NCBI GenBank assembly: GCA_030425185.1
Contig: JAUIAU010000006.1
Span: 59,057 to 123,056 of the forward strand
DNA: 64,000 nucleotides
Origin: Alphaproteobacteria bacterium
GTDB lineage: Bacteria > Pseudomonadota > Alphaproteobacteria > Rhodobacterales > Rhodobacteraceae
Reading direction: 5' to 3'
The translations under genes and the position numbers were made by a program. Under the pieces are notes generated by a model. That model was not told the origin of the DNA. It saw nothing but the letters and a program-made list of their open reading frames with translations, and did not search any database. How positions within the stretch are numbered: position 1 is the stretch's first letter; each line of letters opens with the position of its first letter. Below are positions 47,519 to 56,916 of the stretch, piece after piece.

Positions 47519-47946
47519 CCCTGGTCGTCACCGAGGCCACGTCCGAAGCTGACCTCGCGCACTGCCTCGCCCTGCGTCGCCGGGTGTTCATCGAGGAGCA
47601 GAATGTCCCCGAGGCCGACGACCTCGACGGGCGTGACGCAACGGCCATTCACCTGCTGGGGCGGCTCGACGGCACGCCCGTCGCCGCGCTGCGCCTGCGC
47701 TTGCTGCCGCCCTATGGCAAGGTTGAGCGCGTCTGCGTCCTGCCCGAGGCGCGCGGCACCGGCGCCGGTGCCGCGCTGATGGCGGCCGCGCTCGACCGCC
47801 TGCGGGCCGAACCGGGCATCGCCACCGCGAAGCTCGGCGCGCAGCTCAGCGCCGTCGGGTTCTACGATCGTCTCGGCTTCTCTCCGTTGGGCGAGGACTA
47901 TCTCGACGCGGGGATCCCGCACCGGGACATGGTGCGCGCCCTCTGA
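47515..47946 (+). CDS. GNAT family N-acetyltransferase (ElaA-like)
   Basis: A 143-residue acetyltransferase. The acetyl-CoA loop is [24 protein letters not shown]; the N-terminal [33 protein letters not shown] is the pattern of the ElaA/YjcF-like subgroup. The substrate is unknown. Coupled to dapE by a 4-base overlap, so it is expressed with lysine/cell-wall precursor synthesis, which may be incidental. Confidence 0.85.
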   Translation: MTLVVTEATSEADLAHCLALRRRVFIEEQNVPEADDLDGRDATAIHLLGRLDGTPVAALRLRLLPPYGKVERVCVLPEARGTGAGAALMAAALDRLRAEPGIATAKLGAQLSAVGFYDRLGFSPLGEDYLDAGIPHRDMVRAL

Positions 47947-48000
47947 ACGCCCGCCACGTTCCCGCGTGACGCGCCCCTGCGCCCGTGCTAGCGGCGAAGG

Positions 48001-50268
48001 ATGGAGCATCTTCCGACCAAAGAGCAGATCCGCGCCTGGATCGCCGAGAATCCCACCCAGACCTCGAAGCGCGACATCGCCCGTGCCTTCGGGATCAAGG
48101 GCGCGGCCCGCATCGACCTGAAACGGGTCCTGAAGGAACTGGAACAGGAAGGCCTGCTCGAAAAGCGCCGCAAGCACTTCCGCGCGCCCGGCACGCTGCC
48201 CCCGGTCACCGTGGCCGAGGTTGCCCGTGTCGATCCCGACGGCGACGTGTTCCTGCGCCCGCTCGAGTGGGACGCGGCCGACGGCGATGCCCCCGCTATC
48301 CTCTTCGTCGCCAAGCCCGACGATCCCGGGGTCGGGGCGGGCGACCGGCTCTTGGTGCGCGTGGCACAGGTCGAGGCCGACGATCACGCCTACGAGGCGC
48401 GCCTGATCCGGCGCATCGGCACCCCGCGCGGGGCCGCAAAGATCCTCGGGATCTTCCGCAAGACCGCCGAGGGCGGCCGCATCCAGCCCATCGACAAGGG
48501 CGCCGACAAGGAATGGCGCGTCCCGCCGGGCGCGATGCACGGCGCCAAGGACGGCGAACTGGTCGAGGCCGAGCAGACCGGCCCGCGCGGCCGCATGGGC
48601 CTGCCGGTGGCGCAGATCGTGGCCCGCCTGGGCGATCCGCTGGGCGCCAAGTCGGTCTCGCTGATCGCCATCCACCAGCACGGCATCCCCGACGACTTTC
48701 CCGACGCTGTGCTGGCCGAGGCCGACCGCGCCAGGCCGCAGGGCCTCGGCACCCGCGAAGACCTGCGCGAGGTGCCGCTGGTTACCATCGACCCGCCCGA
48801 CGCCCGCGACCGGGACGACGCCGTCTGCGCGCTGCCGGACCCGGACCCGGCCAACCCGGGCGGACATGTCCTGTGGGTCGCCATCGCGGATGTCGCCGCT
48901 TACGTGACACCGGGTTCCGCGCTCGACCGCGAGGCCCGCCTGCGCGGCAACTCCACCTATTTCCCGGACCGCGTCGTGCCGATGTTGCCCGACCGGCTGT
49001 CGGGCGATCTGTGCTCGCTCCACGCCGACGTGCCGCGCGCCTGCGTCGCGGTGCGCATCGTGATCGACGCCGAGGGCGAGAAACGCGGCCACCGGTTCGT
49101 GCGGGGCCTGATGTCGAGCCGCGCCGCGCTCAGCTACCAGCAGGCGCAGGACGCCATCGACGGGTCCCCCGACAGCGTGACCGCGCCCCTGCTCGAGCCG
49201 GTGCTGCGGCCGCTCTGGGATGCCTATGCCGCGCTCCGCCGCGCCCGCGGCCGGCGCCAGCCGCTGGAACTGGACCTGCCCGAACGCCGGATCGAACTGG
49301 ACGAGGCGGGCACCGTGACCTCGGTCGCCTTCCGGGACCGCTTCGACGCGCACAAGCTGATCGAGGAATGCATGGTGCTGGCGAATGTCTGCGCCGCCGA
49401 GACGCTGCAGGCCAAGCGTTCGCCGCTGCTCTACCGCGTCCACGAGGAGCCCGCGCCCGAGCGGATCGAGGCGCTGCGCGAGGTGGCGCAGGCGTCCGGA
49501 CTGAAACTCGCCAAGGGGCAGGTGCTGCAGACCGGCACGCTGAACCGCCTTCTGGCCGACGCCGCCGGGCGCGAGGACGCCGAGCTGATCAACCTCAGCA
49601 CGCTGCGCGCGATGACGCAGGCCTACTATTCGCCCGAGAACTTCGGCCATTTCGGCCTCGCGCTGGCGGCCTATGCGCATTTCACCTCGCCGATCCGCCG
49701 CTATTCCGACCTGATCGTGCACCGGGCCCTGATCCGGGCGCATGGCTGGGGCCCCGACCCGAAGAAGGACGGTCTGTCCGACGACGATATCGAGCGGCTC
49801 GACAAGACGGCGCAGGCGATTTCAGAGGCCGAGCGCCGGTCGATGGCCGCGGAGCGTGACACGATCGACCGATACCTCGCCGCCTTCCTGTCCGACCGGG
49901 TCGGCAACGAGTTCGCCGGGCGCATCTCGGGCGTCACCCGGTTCGGCATCTTCGTGAAGCTCGACGAGACCGGCGCAGACGGGCTGGTTCCGATTCGGGC
50001 GCTGGGCCGCGAGTATTTCCGCCACGATCCGGCGACCGACACCCTGACCGGCACCGAGACCGGGGTGGTCATCGGCCTTGGCCAGCGGGTGCTCGTGCGC
50101 CTGACCGAGGCCACGCCGATCACCGGCGGGCTGTCGCTGGAACTGCTGGAGATCGAGGGCGAGACCCGCAAGCCGCCGCGCCGCAAGCCGTCGCGCCCCG
50201 GCAAGGGCAAGCCCGCGTCAGTGAAGCGCGGCAAGATCCGGTCGGCAAAGCCTCGCCGCAACCGCTAG
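48001..50268 (+). CDS. rnr: Ribonuclease R
   Basis: A 755-residue 3'-5' exoribonuclease that degrades structured RNA. Domain order: N-terminal winged helix (KRDIARAFGIKGAARIDLKRVLKELEQEGLLEKRR), cold-shock-like domains (about 65-215), the RNB catalytic domain (about 255-590; TIDPPDARDRDDAVC supplies the metal-binding Asp residues), an S1 domain (about 620-710; FAGRISGVTRFGIFVKLDETGADGLVP), and a very basic tail ending KPRRNR. Fewer than 60 bases separate it from the GNAT gene. Confidence 0.96.
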   Translation: MEHLPTKEQIRAWIAENPTQTSKRDIARAFGIKGAARIDLKRVLKELEQEGLLEKRRKHFRAPGTLPPVTVAEVARVDPDGDVFLRPLEWDAADGDAPAILFVAKPDDPGVGAGDRLLVRVAQVEADDHAYEARLIRRIGTPRGAAKILGIFRKTAEGGRIQPIDKGADKEWRVPPGAMHGAKDGELVEAEQTGPRGRMGLPVAQIVARLGDPLGAKSVSLIAIHQHGIPDDFPDAVLAEADRARPQGLGTREDLREVPLVTIDPPDARDRDDAVCALPDPDPANPGGHVLWVAIADVAAYVTPGSALDREARLRGNSTYFPDRVVPMLPDRLSGDLCSLHADVPRACVAVRIVIDAEGEKRGHRFVRGLMSSRAALSYQQAQDAIDGSPDSVTAPLLEPVLRPLWDAYAALRRARGRRQPLELDLPERRIELDEAGTVTSVAFRDRFDAHKLIEECMVLANVCAAETLQAKRSPLLYRVHEEPAPERIEALREVAQASGLKLAKGQVLQTGTLNRLLADAAGREDAELINLSTLRAMTQAYYSPENFGHFGLALAAYAHFTSPIRRYSDLIVHRALIRAHGWGPDPKKDGLSDDDIERLDKTAQAISEAERRSMAAERDTIDRYLAAFLSDRVGNEFAGRISGVTRFGIFVKLDETGADGLVPIRALGREYFRHDPATDTLTGTETGVVIGLGQRVLVRLTEATPITGGLSLELLEIEGETRKPPRRKPSRPGKGKPASVKRGKIRSAKPRRNR

Positions 50269-50286
50269 GGGCCTCCCGCAAGACGG

Positions 50287-50315
50287 TTGGGCACCGCGCC
50301 CGCCTGCGCTACTCT
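50287..50315 (+). promoter_or_regulatory. Putative promoter of the lytic transglycosylase gene
   Basis: TTGGGC, 17 bases, TACTCT, starting 18 bases after the rnr stop. Confidence 0.5.
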
Positions 50316-50373
50316 GGCAGTGAGCGCCGGATGAACCGTCGCCACGGCAGGACCAAGGGCAGGAGCACGACCC

Positions 50374-51750
50374 ATGCGCACGGTGATCGCACGCCTCTCC
50401 GGTGTCGCCGCAGGCCTGCTGCTGGCGCTGGGCGGAGCCGCGTCGGCCTTCGCCCCCGACACCTCGGCGCGTCCGCAGGCCCGCACGCTGACGCTGGAAC
50501 AGGTCGCCGACACCGCCGCCACGGTGCCGTCAGGCCTCGCCGTGACCCGCTCGCTGCGCCCGGTTGCCCGCACCGGCACCCCGCGCGCCCAGACCCCGGT
50601 GCAGGCCACCGTCCAGCCGCACCGCGCCAACCCGGCGGCCTTCAACCGCTGGGTCGCCGATTTCCGCCGCCGCGCGCTGCGCCAGGGCATCCCGGCGCAG
50701 GTCTTCGACCGCGCCTTCGCCGAGGCCGAGTACCTCTCCGTGGTGATCGAGCGCGACCGGCGGCAGAGCGAGTTCACCAAGCAGCTCTGGGAGTATCTCG
50801 ACACCGCCGTCTCGGACAGCCGGGTGCGGAACGGACGGTCGAACTTCCGCGCGCAGGAGCGCACCCTGCGGCGGATCGAGGCGACCTATGGCGTGGACGC
50901 CCAGGTTGTCGCCGCGATCTGGGGGCTGGAGAGCGCCTATGGCACCTTCCGGGGCGACACCAACACGATCAGCGCGATGGCAACGCTGGCTTTCGACGGT
51001 CGGCGCAAGCGATTCTTCGAGGCGCAGCTGATGGCGGCGCTGCGCATCCTCGCCGCGGGCGATACCGACATGCGGCACATGCGCGGCAGCTGGGCCGGGG
51101 CGATGGGACACACCCAGTTCATGCCGGACAGCTTCCTCAGCTACGCCGTCGATTTCACCGGCGACGGCCGCCGCGACATCTGGGGCGACGACCCGACCGA
51201 CGCGCTCGCGTCCACCGCGAACTACCTCCGCGCGCATGGCTGGCGGCGGGGCCAGCCCTGGGGCATGGAAGTGCAGTTGCCGCGCAACTTCGACTACAGC
51301 CAGACCGGCGAGCGCATCAAGAAATCGGTCGCCGCGTGGATGGCCGCCGGGGTGCGCCGGATCGACGGCAGCGCGATCCCGGACCACGGGCGCGCCTCGG
51401 TGCTGGTGCCCGCGGGCGCGCAGGGCGCGGCGTTCCTGATCTTTGACAACTTCCATGTCATCGAGCGCTACAACCCGGCCGACGCCTACGTGATCGCCGT
51501 CGGGCATCTCGGCGACCGTATCCTCGGCGGCGGCGCGATCCGCGCCGGCTGGCCCCGCGGGGACCGCGCGCTCAGCTTCGACGAGAAGGTCGAGCTGCAG
51601 CGCCTGCTGACGGCGGCCGGGCATCCGCCGGGCAAGATCGACGGGATCATCGGGCCGAATACCATCGAGGCGGTGCGCCGCTACCAGCGCGGCCAGGGCC
51701 TCATTCCGGACGGCTACGTGTCGCTCGACATCCTGCGCCGCCTGCGCTGA
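50374..51750 (+). CDS. Lytic murein transglycosylase, MltB type, with PG-binding domain
   Basis: A 458-residue exported enzyme: signal peptide (GVAAGLLLALGGAASAFA), a Pro/Thr-rich stretch, the SLT2/MltB domain (about 85-385) with the catalytic Glu in IWGLESAYGTFRG and GSWAGAMGHTQFMPDSF, and a C-terminal peptidoglycan-binding domain (LQRLLTAAGHPPGKIDGIIGPNTIEAVRRYQ). It cuts glycan strands to 1,6-anhydro-muropeptides in the periplasm. No lipobox Cys is seen, so unlike E. coli MltB it is likely soluble. Confidence 0.93.
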   Translation: MRTVIARLSGVAAGLLLALGGAASAFAPDTSARPQARTLTLEQVADTAATVPSGLAVTRSLRPVARTGTPRAQTPVQATVQPHRANPAAFNRWVADFRRRALRQGIPAQVFDRAFAEAEYLSVVIERDRRQSEFTKQLWEYLDTAVSDSRVRNGRSNFRAQERTLRRIEATYGVDAQVVAAIWGLESAYGTFRGDTNTISAMATLAFDGRRKRFFEAQLMAALRILAAGDTDMRHMRGSWAGAMGHTQFMPDSFLSYAVDFTGDGRRDIWGDDPTDALASTANYLRAHGWRRGQPWGMEVQLPRNFDYSQTGERIKKSVAAWMAAGVRRIDGSAIPDHGRASVLVPAGAQGAAFLIFDNFHVIERYNPADAYVIAVGHLGDRILGGGAIRAGWPRGDRALSFDEKVELQRLLTAAGHPPGKIDGIIGPNTIEAVRRYQRGQGLIPDGYVSLDILRRLR

Positions 51751-51835
51751 CGCCGCGGCGCGGCAACTCCGCTCTGGCGTTTCTGTCCGGCTTCGGCTAG
51801 GGGCCGCGCAACCCATTCCAGTGAAAGCCCCTCCC

Positions 51836-53656
51836 ATGGACCTGCGCAACATTGCGATCATCGCCCACGTGGACCACGGCAAGACCACGCTTGTGGACGA
51901 GCTTCTGAAACAGTCGGGCACCTATCGCGAGGGGCAGGCCACCACCGAGCGCGCGATGGATTCGAACGACATCGAGCGCGAACGTGGCATCACGATCCTC
52001 GCCAAGGCCACCTCCGTCGAGTGGAAAGGCACCCGGATCAACATCGTGGACACCCCCGGCCACGCCGACTTCGGCGGCGAGGTCGAGCGCATCCTCAGCA
52101 TGGTGGACGGCGTCGTCCTGCTGGTCGATGCCGCCGAGGGCCCGATGCCGCAGACCAAGTTCGTGACCTCCAAGGCGCTGGCGCTGGGCCTGCGCCCGAT
52201 CGTCGTGCTGAACAAGGTCGACAAGCCCGACGCCGAGCCGGACCGCGCGCTGGACGAGTGCTTCGACCTCTTCGCCGCCCTCGACGCCACCGAGGAGCAG
52301 CTCGACTTCCCCCATCTCTACGCCTCCGGCCGCTCCGGCTGGGCCGACGAGACGCTGGACGGTCCCCGCAAGGATCTCTCGGCGCTCTTCGATCTTGTCG
52401 TCCGCCACGTCGCACCGCCGAAGCAGCAGGAACAGGCCGACCAGGCCTTCTCGATGCTGGCCACCACGCTGGGCGCCGATCCGTTCATCGGCCGCCTGCT
52501 GACCGGCCGCGTCGAGACCGGCACCCTGCGCACCGGCACCACGCTGAAGGCCCTGTCGCGCAAGGGCGACGAGATCGAGCGCTTCCGCGTCACCAAGATC
52601 CTCGCCTTCCGGGGCTTGTCGCAACAGCCCATCGAGGAGGCCGTCGCGGGCGACATCGTCTCGATCGCCGGCATGACCAAGGCGACCGTCGCCGACACGC
52701 TCTGCGATCCGTCGATCACCGATGCGATCCCGGCGCAGCCCATCGACCCGCCGACGATCACCGTGACCTTCGGCATCAACGACAGCCCGCTCGCCGGGCG
52801 TGACGGCAAGAAGGTGCAGTCCCGCGTCATCCGCGAGCGTCTGCTCAAGGAAGCCGAGACCAACGTGGCGATCCGCGTCACCGACACCCCCGGCGGCGAG
52901 GCCTTCGAGGTTGCCGGGCGCGGCGAACTCCAGATGGGCGTCCTGATCGAGAACATGCGCCGCGAAGGGTTCGAGCTGTCGATCTCGCGTCCGCAGGTGC
53001 TGTTCCGTGACGAGGGCGGCCAGCGCCTCGAACCGATCGAGGAAGTCACCATCGACGTGGACGACGAATTCACCGGTGCCGTGATCGAGAAGGTCACCGG
53101 GGCCCGCAAGGGCGACCTCGTCGAGATGAAACCGGCCGGGGTCGGCAAGACCCGGATCATCGCGCATGTGCCGTCGCGCGGCCTGATCGGCTATCACGGC
53201 GAGTTTCTCACCGACACCCGCGGCACCGGCGTGCTGAACCGCGTGTTCTACGCCTGGCAGCCCTACAAGGGACCGATCCCCGGCCGCCGCGCGGGCGTCC
53301 TGATCTCGATGGAAGACGGCGAGGCCGTGGCCTATGCCCTGTGGAACCTCGAGGAGCGCGGACGCCTCTTCATCGGCCCGCAGGAGAAGGTCTACCAGGG
53401 CATGATCATCGGCGAGCACTCGCGCGACAACGATCTCGAGGTGAACCCGCTGAAGGGCAAGAAGCTGACCAACGTGCGCGCCTCGGGCACGGACGAGGCC
53501 GTGCGCCTGACGCCGCCGATCACCCTCAGCCTCGAAGCCGCGATCGCCTACATCGATGACGACGAACTGGTCGAGGTCACGCCCAACGCCATCCGGCTGC
53601 GCAAGCGGTTCCTCGATCCGCACGAGCGCAAGCGTCAGGCCCGCGCGGCGTCCTGA
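51836..53656 (+). CDS. typA: Ribosome-binding translational GTPase TypA/BipA
   Basis: A 606-residue elongation-factor-like GTPase that acts in ribosome assembly and stress adaptation. G motifs: [10 protein letters not shown] (G1), RGITI (G2), [10 protein letters not shown] (G3), NKVDKPDA (G4). EF-G-like domains III and V and the TypA-specific C terminus ([35 protein letters not shown]) follow. ATG 51836 (MDLRNI) is the standard start; the track's GTG 51821 adds five residues. The 3' end overlaps the convergent PAP2 gene by 22 bases. Confidence 0.97.
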   Translation: MDLRNIAIIAHVDHGKTTLVDELLKQSGTYREGQATTERAMDSNDIERERGITILAKATSVEWKGTRINIVDTPGHADFGGEVERILSMVDGVVLLVDAAEGPMPQTKFVTSKALALGLRPIVVLNKVDKPDAEPDRALDECFDLFAALDATEEQLDFPHLYASGRSGWADETLDGPRKDLSALFDLVVRHVAPPKQQEQADQAFSMLATTLGADPFIGRLLTGRVETGTLRTGTTLKALSRKGDEIERFRVTKILAFRGLSQQPIEEAVAGDIVSIAGMTKATVADTLCDPSITDAIPAQPIDPPTITVTFGINDSPLAGRDGKKVQSRVIRERLLKEAETNVAIRVTDTPGGEAFEVAGRGELQMGVLIENMRREGFELSISRPQVLFRDEGGQRLEPIEEVTIDVDDEFTGAVIEKVTGARKGDLVEMKPAGVGKTRIIAHVPSRGLIGYHGEFLTDTRGTGVLNRVFYAWQPYKGPIPGRRAGVLISMEDGEAVAYALWNLEERGRLFIGPQEKVYQGMIIGEHSRDNDLEVNPLKGKKLTNVRASGTDEAVRLTPPITLSLEAAIAYIDDDELVEVTPNAIRLRKRFLDPHERKRQARAAS

Positions 53657-54303
53657 CGGACCCTGTGGAGCAGCGGCGCGAGCAGCAGTGCGAGCGCCGC
53701 GACGATCCACAGCGACACCAGCACGTCCGACAGGTAATGCCGCCCGAGCGCGACCCGCCACGCGGCCGTGAACAGGGCATAGCCGAGAAAGACCAGCCGC
53801 AGCGGCAGCGGGCGGACGAAGACCGCCAGCACGATCGCCGCCGCCGCGGCCCCGGCCGCCTCGCCCGAGGGGAAGGAACAGTTGGCGGCGCAGGCCGTCG
53901 CGGTCCAGTCCCAGGCCCCGGTGAAGGGCGCGCTGCCGCCGAACGCCGTGATCTCGTCCGGGCGGGCGCGGCCGACCATCTCCTTGAAGCCGCCGTTCAC
54001 GATCAGCCCCGCTCCGAGGACCGTCAGCGTCGCGGCATAGACGCTGCGCCGCCGCAGCGCGCCGTCGCCCCGCACCAGCGCCCAGAGGGTCACGACCAGC
54101 AGCCCGCCGGCAACCCCGTGCATCACGCCGCGCGCACCCTCGCGCAGCAGGACCGCCCAGGGGGTTGCGGCCAGCGGAAAGATCCCGGCCTCGGCGTCGA
54201 AGACCTGCGCGGACACCCACAGGTCGATCCCGGGCCAGCGCCAGAACACGAGGCCGAGCGCGGCACCCGTGATCGCCAGCACACCCCAGAGCCGCGCCTG
54301 CAT
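53635..54303 (-). CDS. PAP2-family membrane phosphatase
   Basis: A 222-residue, roughly six-helix membrane protein with the three phosphatase motifs: KEMVGRARP, CSFPSGEAAG and RVALGRHYLSDVL. The second motif has Glu in place of the usual His (PSGH); the His and Asp of motif 3 are intact. It probably removes phosphate from a lipid or isoprenoid phosphate, such as undecaprenyl-pyrophosphate or lipid A, on the periplasmic side. The next gene upstream is a LacI regulator. Confidence 0.85.
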   Translation of the reverse strand: MQARLWGVLAITGAALGLVFWRWPGIDLWVSAQVFDAEAGIFPLAATPWAVLLREGARGVMHGVAGGLLVVTLWALVRGDGALRRRSVYAATLTVLGAGLIVNGGFKEMVGRARPDEITAFGGSAPFTGAWDWTATACAANCSFPSGEAAGAAAAAIVLAVFVRPLPLRLVFLGYALFTAAWRVALGRHYLSDVLVSLWIVAALALLLAPLLHRVRQDAARA

Positions 54304-54310
54304 CCGCGGC

Positions 54311-55348
54311 TCAGCCCGTGGCCCGCATGGTATCGCCGCGCTCGAGCTTCGGGGTCAGCCGGATCGTCTCCGAGGCCAGCGCCTCGCCGCCCTCGGTGGC
54401 GCGCGCCAGCACCAGCTCGGCGGCCTTGCGCCCGATCTCGATCCGCTCCGAGTTGATCGTCGCCAGCCGTCGCGGCAGGCCCTGCAGCATCTCGACCCCG
54501 TTGAAGCCCGCCAGTCCCAGCTTGCCGGGGATGTCGTAGCCCTGTTCGAGGCAGTAGAGCATCCCGCCCGCCCCGATGACGTCGTTCGAGTAATAGAGGA
54601 AATCGAGATCCGGCGCGCGGGCCAGCAGGGTCTGGGTCAGTTCGCGCCCCTTCGCCAGGCCGGACCCGCCCGCGTAGAACTCCTGGTCGGCCAGTTCGAG
54701 GCCGCGCTTGGCCAGCGCCTCGACAAACCCCTCGAACCGCTTGCGCGCGCGGTGGTCCATGCCCATCGCCGTCCCGAGGAACCCGATCCGGCGGTACCCG
54801 GCATCGACGATGGCATCGGCCATGATCCGCCCCGCGCGCCGGTGCGAGATGCCCACCGCGCAGTCGATCGGATCGCCGTCGGTGTCCATGATCTCGACGA
54901 CCGGCGCCCCGGCATGGGCCAGCATCGCGCGCGCCGCGTCCGAGTGTTCCAGCCCGGCGATGATCACCCCCGACGGCCGCCAGGACAGCATCTCGTAGAG
55001 GACCTTTTCCTCCTTCTCGGGCTTGTAGTCGGTCACGCCCACCACCGGTTGCAACGCGGTGGTCTCCAGCGTCTCCGAGATGCCGCCCATCACGCCGGGA
55101 AAGACCATGTTCGACATCGACGGAATCACCACCGCCACCAGGTTCACCCGGCTCGACGCCAGTGCGCCCGCGATCTTGTTCGGCACGTAGCCGAGCCGCC
55201 GCGCCGTTTCGAGCACCCGCTCCCGGGTCGCGGCCGACACGTCGCCGCGGCCGCGCAGCACCCGGCTGACCGTCATCTCGCTCACCCCCGCCGCCTCGGA
55301 CACGTCACGCAGGGTCAGCGGGCGGCGCGGCGGGATCGGGTGGGTCAT
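54311..55348 (-). CDS. LacI-family transcriptional regulator, GntR(gluconate)-like
   Basis: A 345-residue repressor: N-terminal LacI helix-turn-helix (TLRDVSEAAGVSEMTVSRVLRGRGDVSAATRERVLETARRLGYVPNKIAGAL) and a periplasmic-binding-protein-like effector domain. Along its whole length it resembles E. coli GntR of gluconate metabolism (for example KPEKEEKVLYEMLSWRPSGVII, PVVEIMD). No gluconate genes are adjacent, so its targets are not in this window. It ends 8 bases before the PAP2 start. Confidence 0.88.
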   Translation of the reverse strand: MTHPIPPRRPLTLRDVSEAAGVSEMTVSRVLRGRGDVSAATRERVLETARRLGYVPNKIAGALASSRVNLVAVVIPSMSNMVFPGVMGGISETLETTALQPVVGVTDYKPEKEEKVLYEMLSWRPSGVIIAGLEHSDAARAMLAHAGAPVVEIMDTDGDPIDCAVGISHRRAGRIMADAIVDAGYRRIGFLGTAMGMDHRARKRFEGFVEALAKRGLELADQEFYAGGSGLAKGRELTQTLLARAPDLDFLYYSNDVIGAGGMLYCLEQGYDIPGKLGLAGFNGVEMLQGLPRRLATINSERIEIGRKAAELVLARATEGGEALASETIRLTPKLERGDTMRATG

Positions 55349-55446
55349 CGGCGTCTCCGGTGCAGGCACAGGGCAATTCGAGGGCGCGGCCAGCGCGCTG
55401 CTCCAAGCCTTGCACGTGCGGGCCAAAAGCCGCAAGAAGCGAGCGT

Positions 55447-55523
55447 GGCCCCGTGGCTCAACTGGATAGAGCAATCCCCTCCTAAGGGATAGGTTGCAGG
55501 TTCAAGTCCTGCCGGGGTCACCA
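55447..55523 (+). tRNA. tRNA-Arg (anticodon CCT)
   Basis: A 77-base cloverleaf with encoded CCA. Acceptor GGCCCCG pairs with CGGGGTC (one G-U), the D-loop is GGCTCAACTGGATAGAGC, the anticodon arm ATCCC-CTCCTAA-GGGAT gives CCT (reads AGG), and the T-arm is GCAGGTTCAAGTCCTGC. No integrase or repeated 3' end is seen nearby. Confidence 0.95.
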
Positions 55524-55581
55524 GAAGCCGGATCCGCCCTTGCGACTTGCCCCGCGGCCCGCTTGCCGCCGATAAAGGCGC

Positions 55582-56022
55582 ATGGATACGCCACCTCCCT
55601 TTCGCGCCACCCGCCGCTCGCTGCCGATCGCGCTCCTCCGGGCCCGCGAGACGGTGATGGGGCCGATCCGCGAGATGCTCTCCGGTTCCGGCGTCAACGA
55701 ACAGAAATGGCGGGTGCTGCGGGTGCTGGAGGAAACCGGGCCGATGGAACAGACCGCCATCGCCGCCGAGGCCTGCCTGCTGCTGTCGTCCCTGACGCGG
55801 ATGCTGCAGACGATGGAGGCCGACGGCCTCGTCACCCGCGCCGCGGACCCCGCCGACCGACGCCGCAGCATCGTGACGATCGCCCCGGGCGGCCGCGACC
55901 TGATCGCGGCCCATGCCGCGCAGTCTGCCGCGATCTTCGCGCGGCTGGAGGCCGAGTACGGTCCCGACAAGCTCGAAGCCCTGCTCGACCTGCTCGAAGA
56001 CTTGCGCCGCGTCCGCTTCTGA
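55582..56022 (+). CDS. MarR-family regulator, HpaR-like
   Basis: A 146-residue MarR protein. It matches the HpaR group that represses homoprotocatechuate degradation: LPIALLRARETVMGPIREML, VNEQKWRVLRVLEETGPMEQTAIAAEACLLLSSLTRMLQTMEADGLVTRAADPADRRRSIVTI. No hpa genes are in the window. It could act on aromatic-acid genes elsewhere, or, less likely, on the hmg operon 25 kb away. Confidence 0.85.
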   Translation: MDTPPPFRATRRSLPIALLRARETVMGPIREMLSGSGVNEQKWRVLRVLEETGPMEQTAIAAEACLLLSSLTRMLQTMEADGLVTRAADPADRRRSIVTIAPGGRDLIAAHAAQSAAIFARLEAEYGPDKLEALLDLLEDLRRVRF

Positions 56023-56033
56023 CGGCGCGCCTC

Positions 56034-56158
56034 TCTTCTTCCTGGCGGAAATACTCCGGGGGGCGCGCGCCCGCACGGGCGCGCGGCGGGGGGCAGAGCC
56101 CCCCGGTCCGGCCTGCGGCCGGAGCGCTCCGCGCGGGAGTATTTTTCCCAAGAAGAAG
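56034..56158. repeat. Composite hairpin element with inverted terminal arms
   Basis: A 125-bp intergenic element. The left arm TTCTTCCTGGCGGAAATACT and right arm AGTATTTTTCCCAAGAAGAA are inverted copies with mismatches. Between them lie GGGGGGCAGAGCCCCCC, a TCCGGCC-TGC-GGCCGGA hairpin and the palindrome GGAGCGCTCC. It contains no ORF of note. It resembles REP/MITE-like intergenic repeats; a single right-arm copy is at 33246. Confidence 0.65.
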
Positions 56159-56164
56159 GGGGGC

Positions 56165-56197
56165 ACCGACACGATACCGACGTCATACCGACGTGAT
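56165..56197. repeat. Second array of the 11-bp tandem unit
   Basis: Three units ACCGACACGAT, ACCGACGTCAT and ACCGACGTGAT in exact 11-bp register, then a decayed ACTGACCGGGT. It is the same unit as at 20300-20354 and lies directly beside the composite hairpin element. Confidence 0.8.
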
Positions 56198-56217
56198 ACT
56201 GACCGGGTCGGTTCGGC

Positions 56218-56865
56218 TCAGAACGGCGTTTTCGCGGTGAAGCGGACACCCTTGCCGCCATCGGGGTGGCGCAGCCGCAGCTCCTCGGCATGCAGCATCA
56301 GCCGGGGAAAATCCCGGGCCTGTCCGGTGGCATAGAACGGATCGCCAAGGATCGGGTGGCCGAGGCTCAGCATGTGCACCCGGAGCTGGTGCGACCGGCC
56401 CGTCCGCGGCATCAGGCGCACCCGGCTCTCGGCGTCCCCGTGCCGCAGGACCTTCCAGTCCGTGACCGCCACTTTCCCGGTTTCAAAGCATATTTTCTGC
56501 AGCGGCCGGTTCGGCCAGTCGACGATCAGCGGCGCGTCCACCGTGCCGTCGCGCGGCTCAAGGTGCCCCCAGACCCGCGCGACGTAGGTCTTCTTCACCC
56601 CCCGCCGCTCGAACTGCTGGCCGACGTGTTTCTGTGCCAGCGGCGTCAGCGCGAAGACCATCAGCCCCGAGGTGTCCCGGTCGAGCCGGTGGATCAGAAG
56701 CGCCTGCGGAAACGCCGCCTGCGCCCGGCTCAGCAGGCAGTCGGCCAGGTGCGCGCCCTTGCCCGGCACCGACAGCAGGCCGGAGGGCTTGTTCAGCACC
56801 AGCAGGTGGTCGTCGACATGCACCACGTCGAGCGGGCTGTCGGGCGGGGCGTAGACATCGTCCAT
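56218..56865 (-). CDS. RluA-family pseudouridine synthase
   Basis: A 215-residue enzyme converting uridine to pseudouridine in rRNA and/or tRNA. The catalytic Asp is in LIHRLDRDTSGLMVFAL; other family blocks are DDHLLVLNKPSGLLSVPG, VKKTYVARVWG and RTGRSHQLRVHMLSLGHPILGDPFY. Its length and lack of an S4 domain fit the RluA (23S U746/tRNA U32) subgroup. ATG 56865 is used; the track frame reads through the LysE gene region. Confidence 0.9.
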   Translation of the reverse strand: MDDVYAPPDSPLDVVHVDDHLLVLNKPSGLLSVPGKGAHLADCLLSRAQAAFPQALLIHRLDRDTSGLMVFALTPLAQKHVGQQFERRGVKKTYVARVWGHLEPRDGTVDAPLIVDWPNRPLQKICFETGKVAVTDWKVLRHGDAESRVRLMPRTGRSHQLRVHMLSLGHPILGDPFYATGQARDFPRLMLHAEELRLRHPDGGKGVRFTAKTPF

Positions 56866-56916
56866 GGGTCCGCATAGCGCTTTCACCGGGTAACCGGAAG
56901 CCGCGCGGGAGCAGGC

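Noticed and set aside
47506-49743. 745-codon minus-strand ORF
   Set aside because: Shadow of GNAT and rnr genes, whose families are certain.
55447-55523. tRNA-Arg as an integration site for a genomic island
   Set aside because: No integrase, no repeated tRNA 3' end, and housekeeping genes on both sides.
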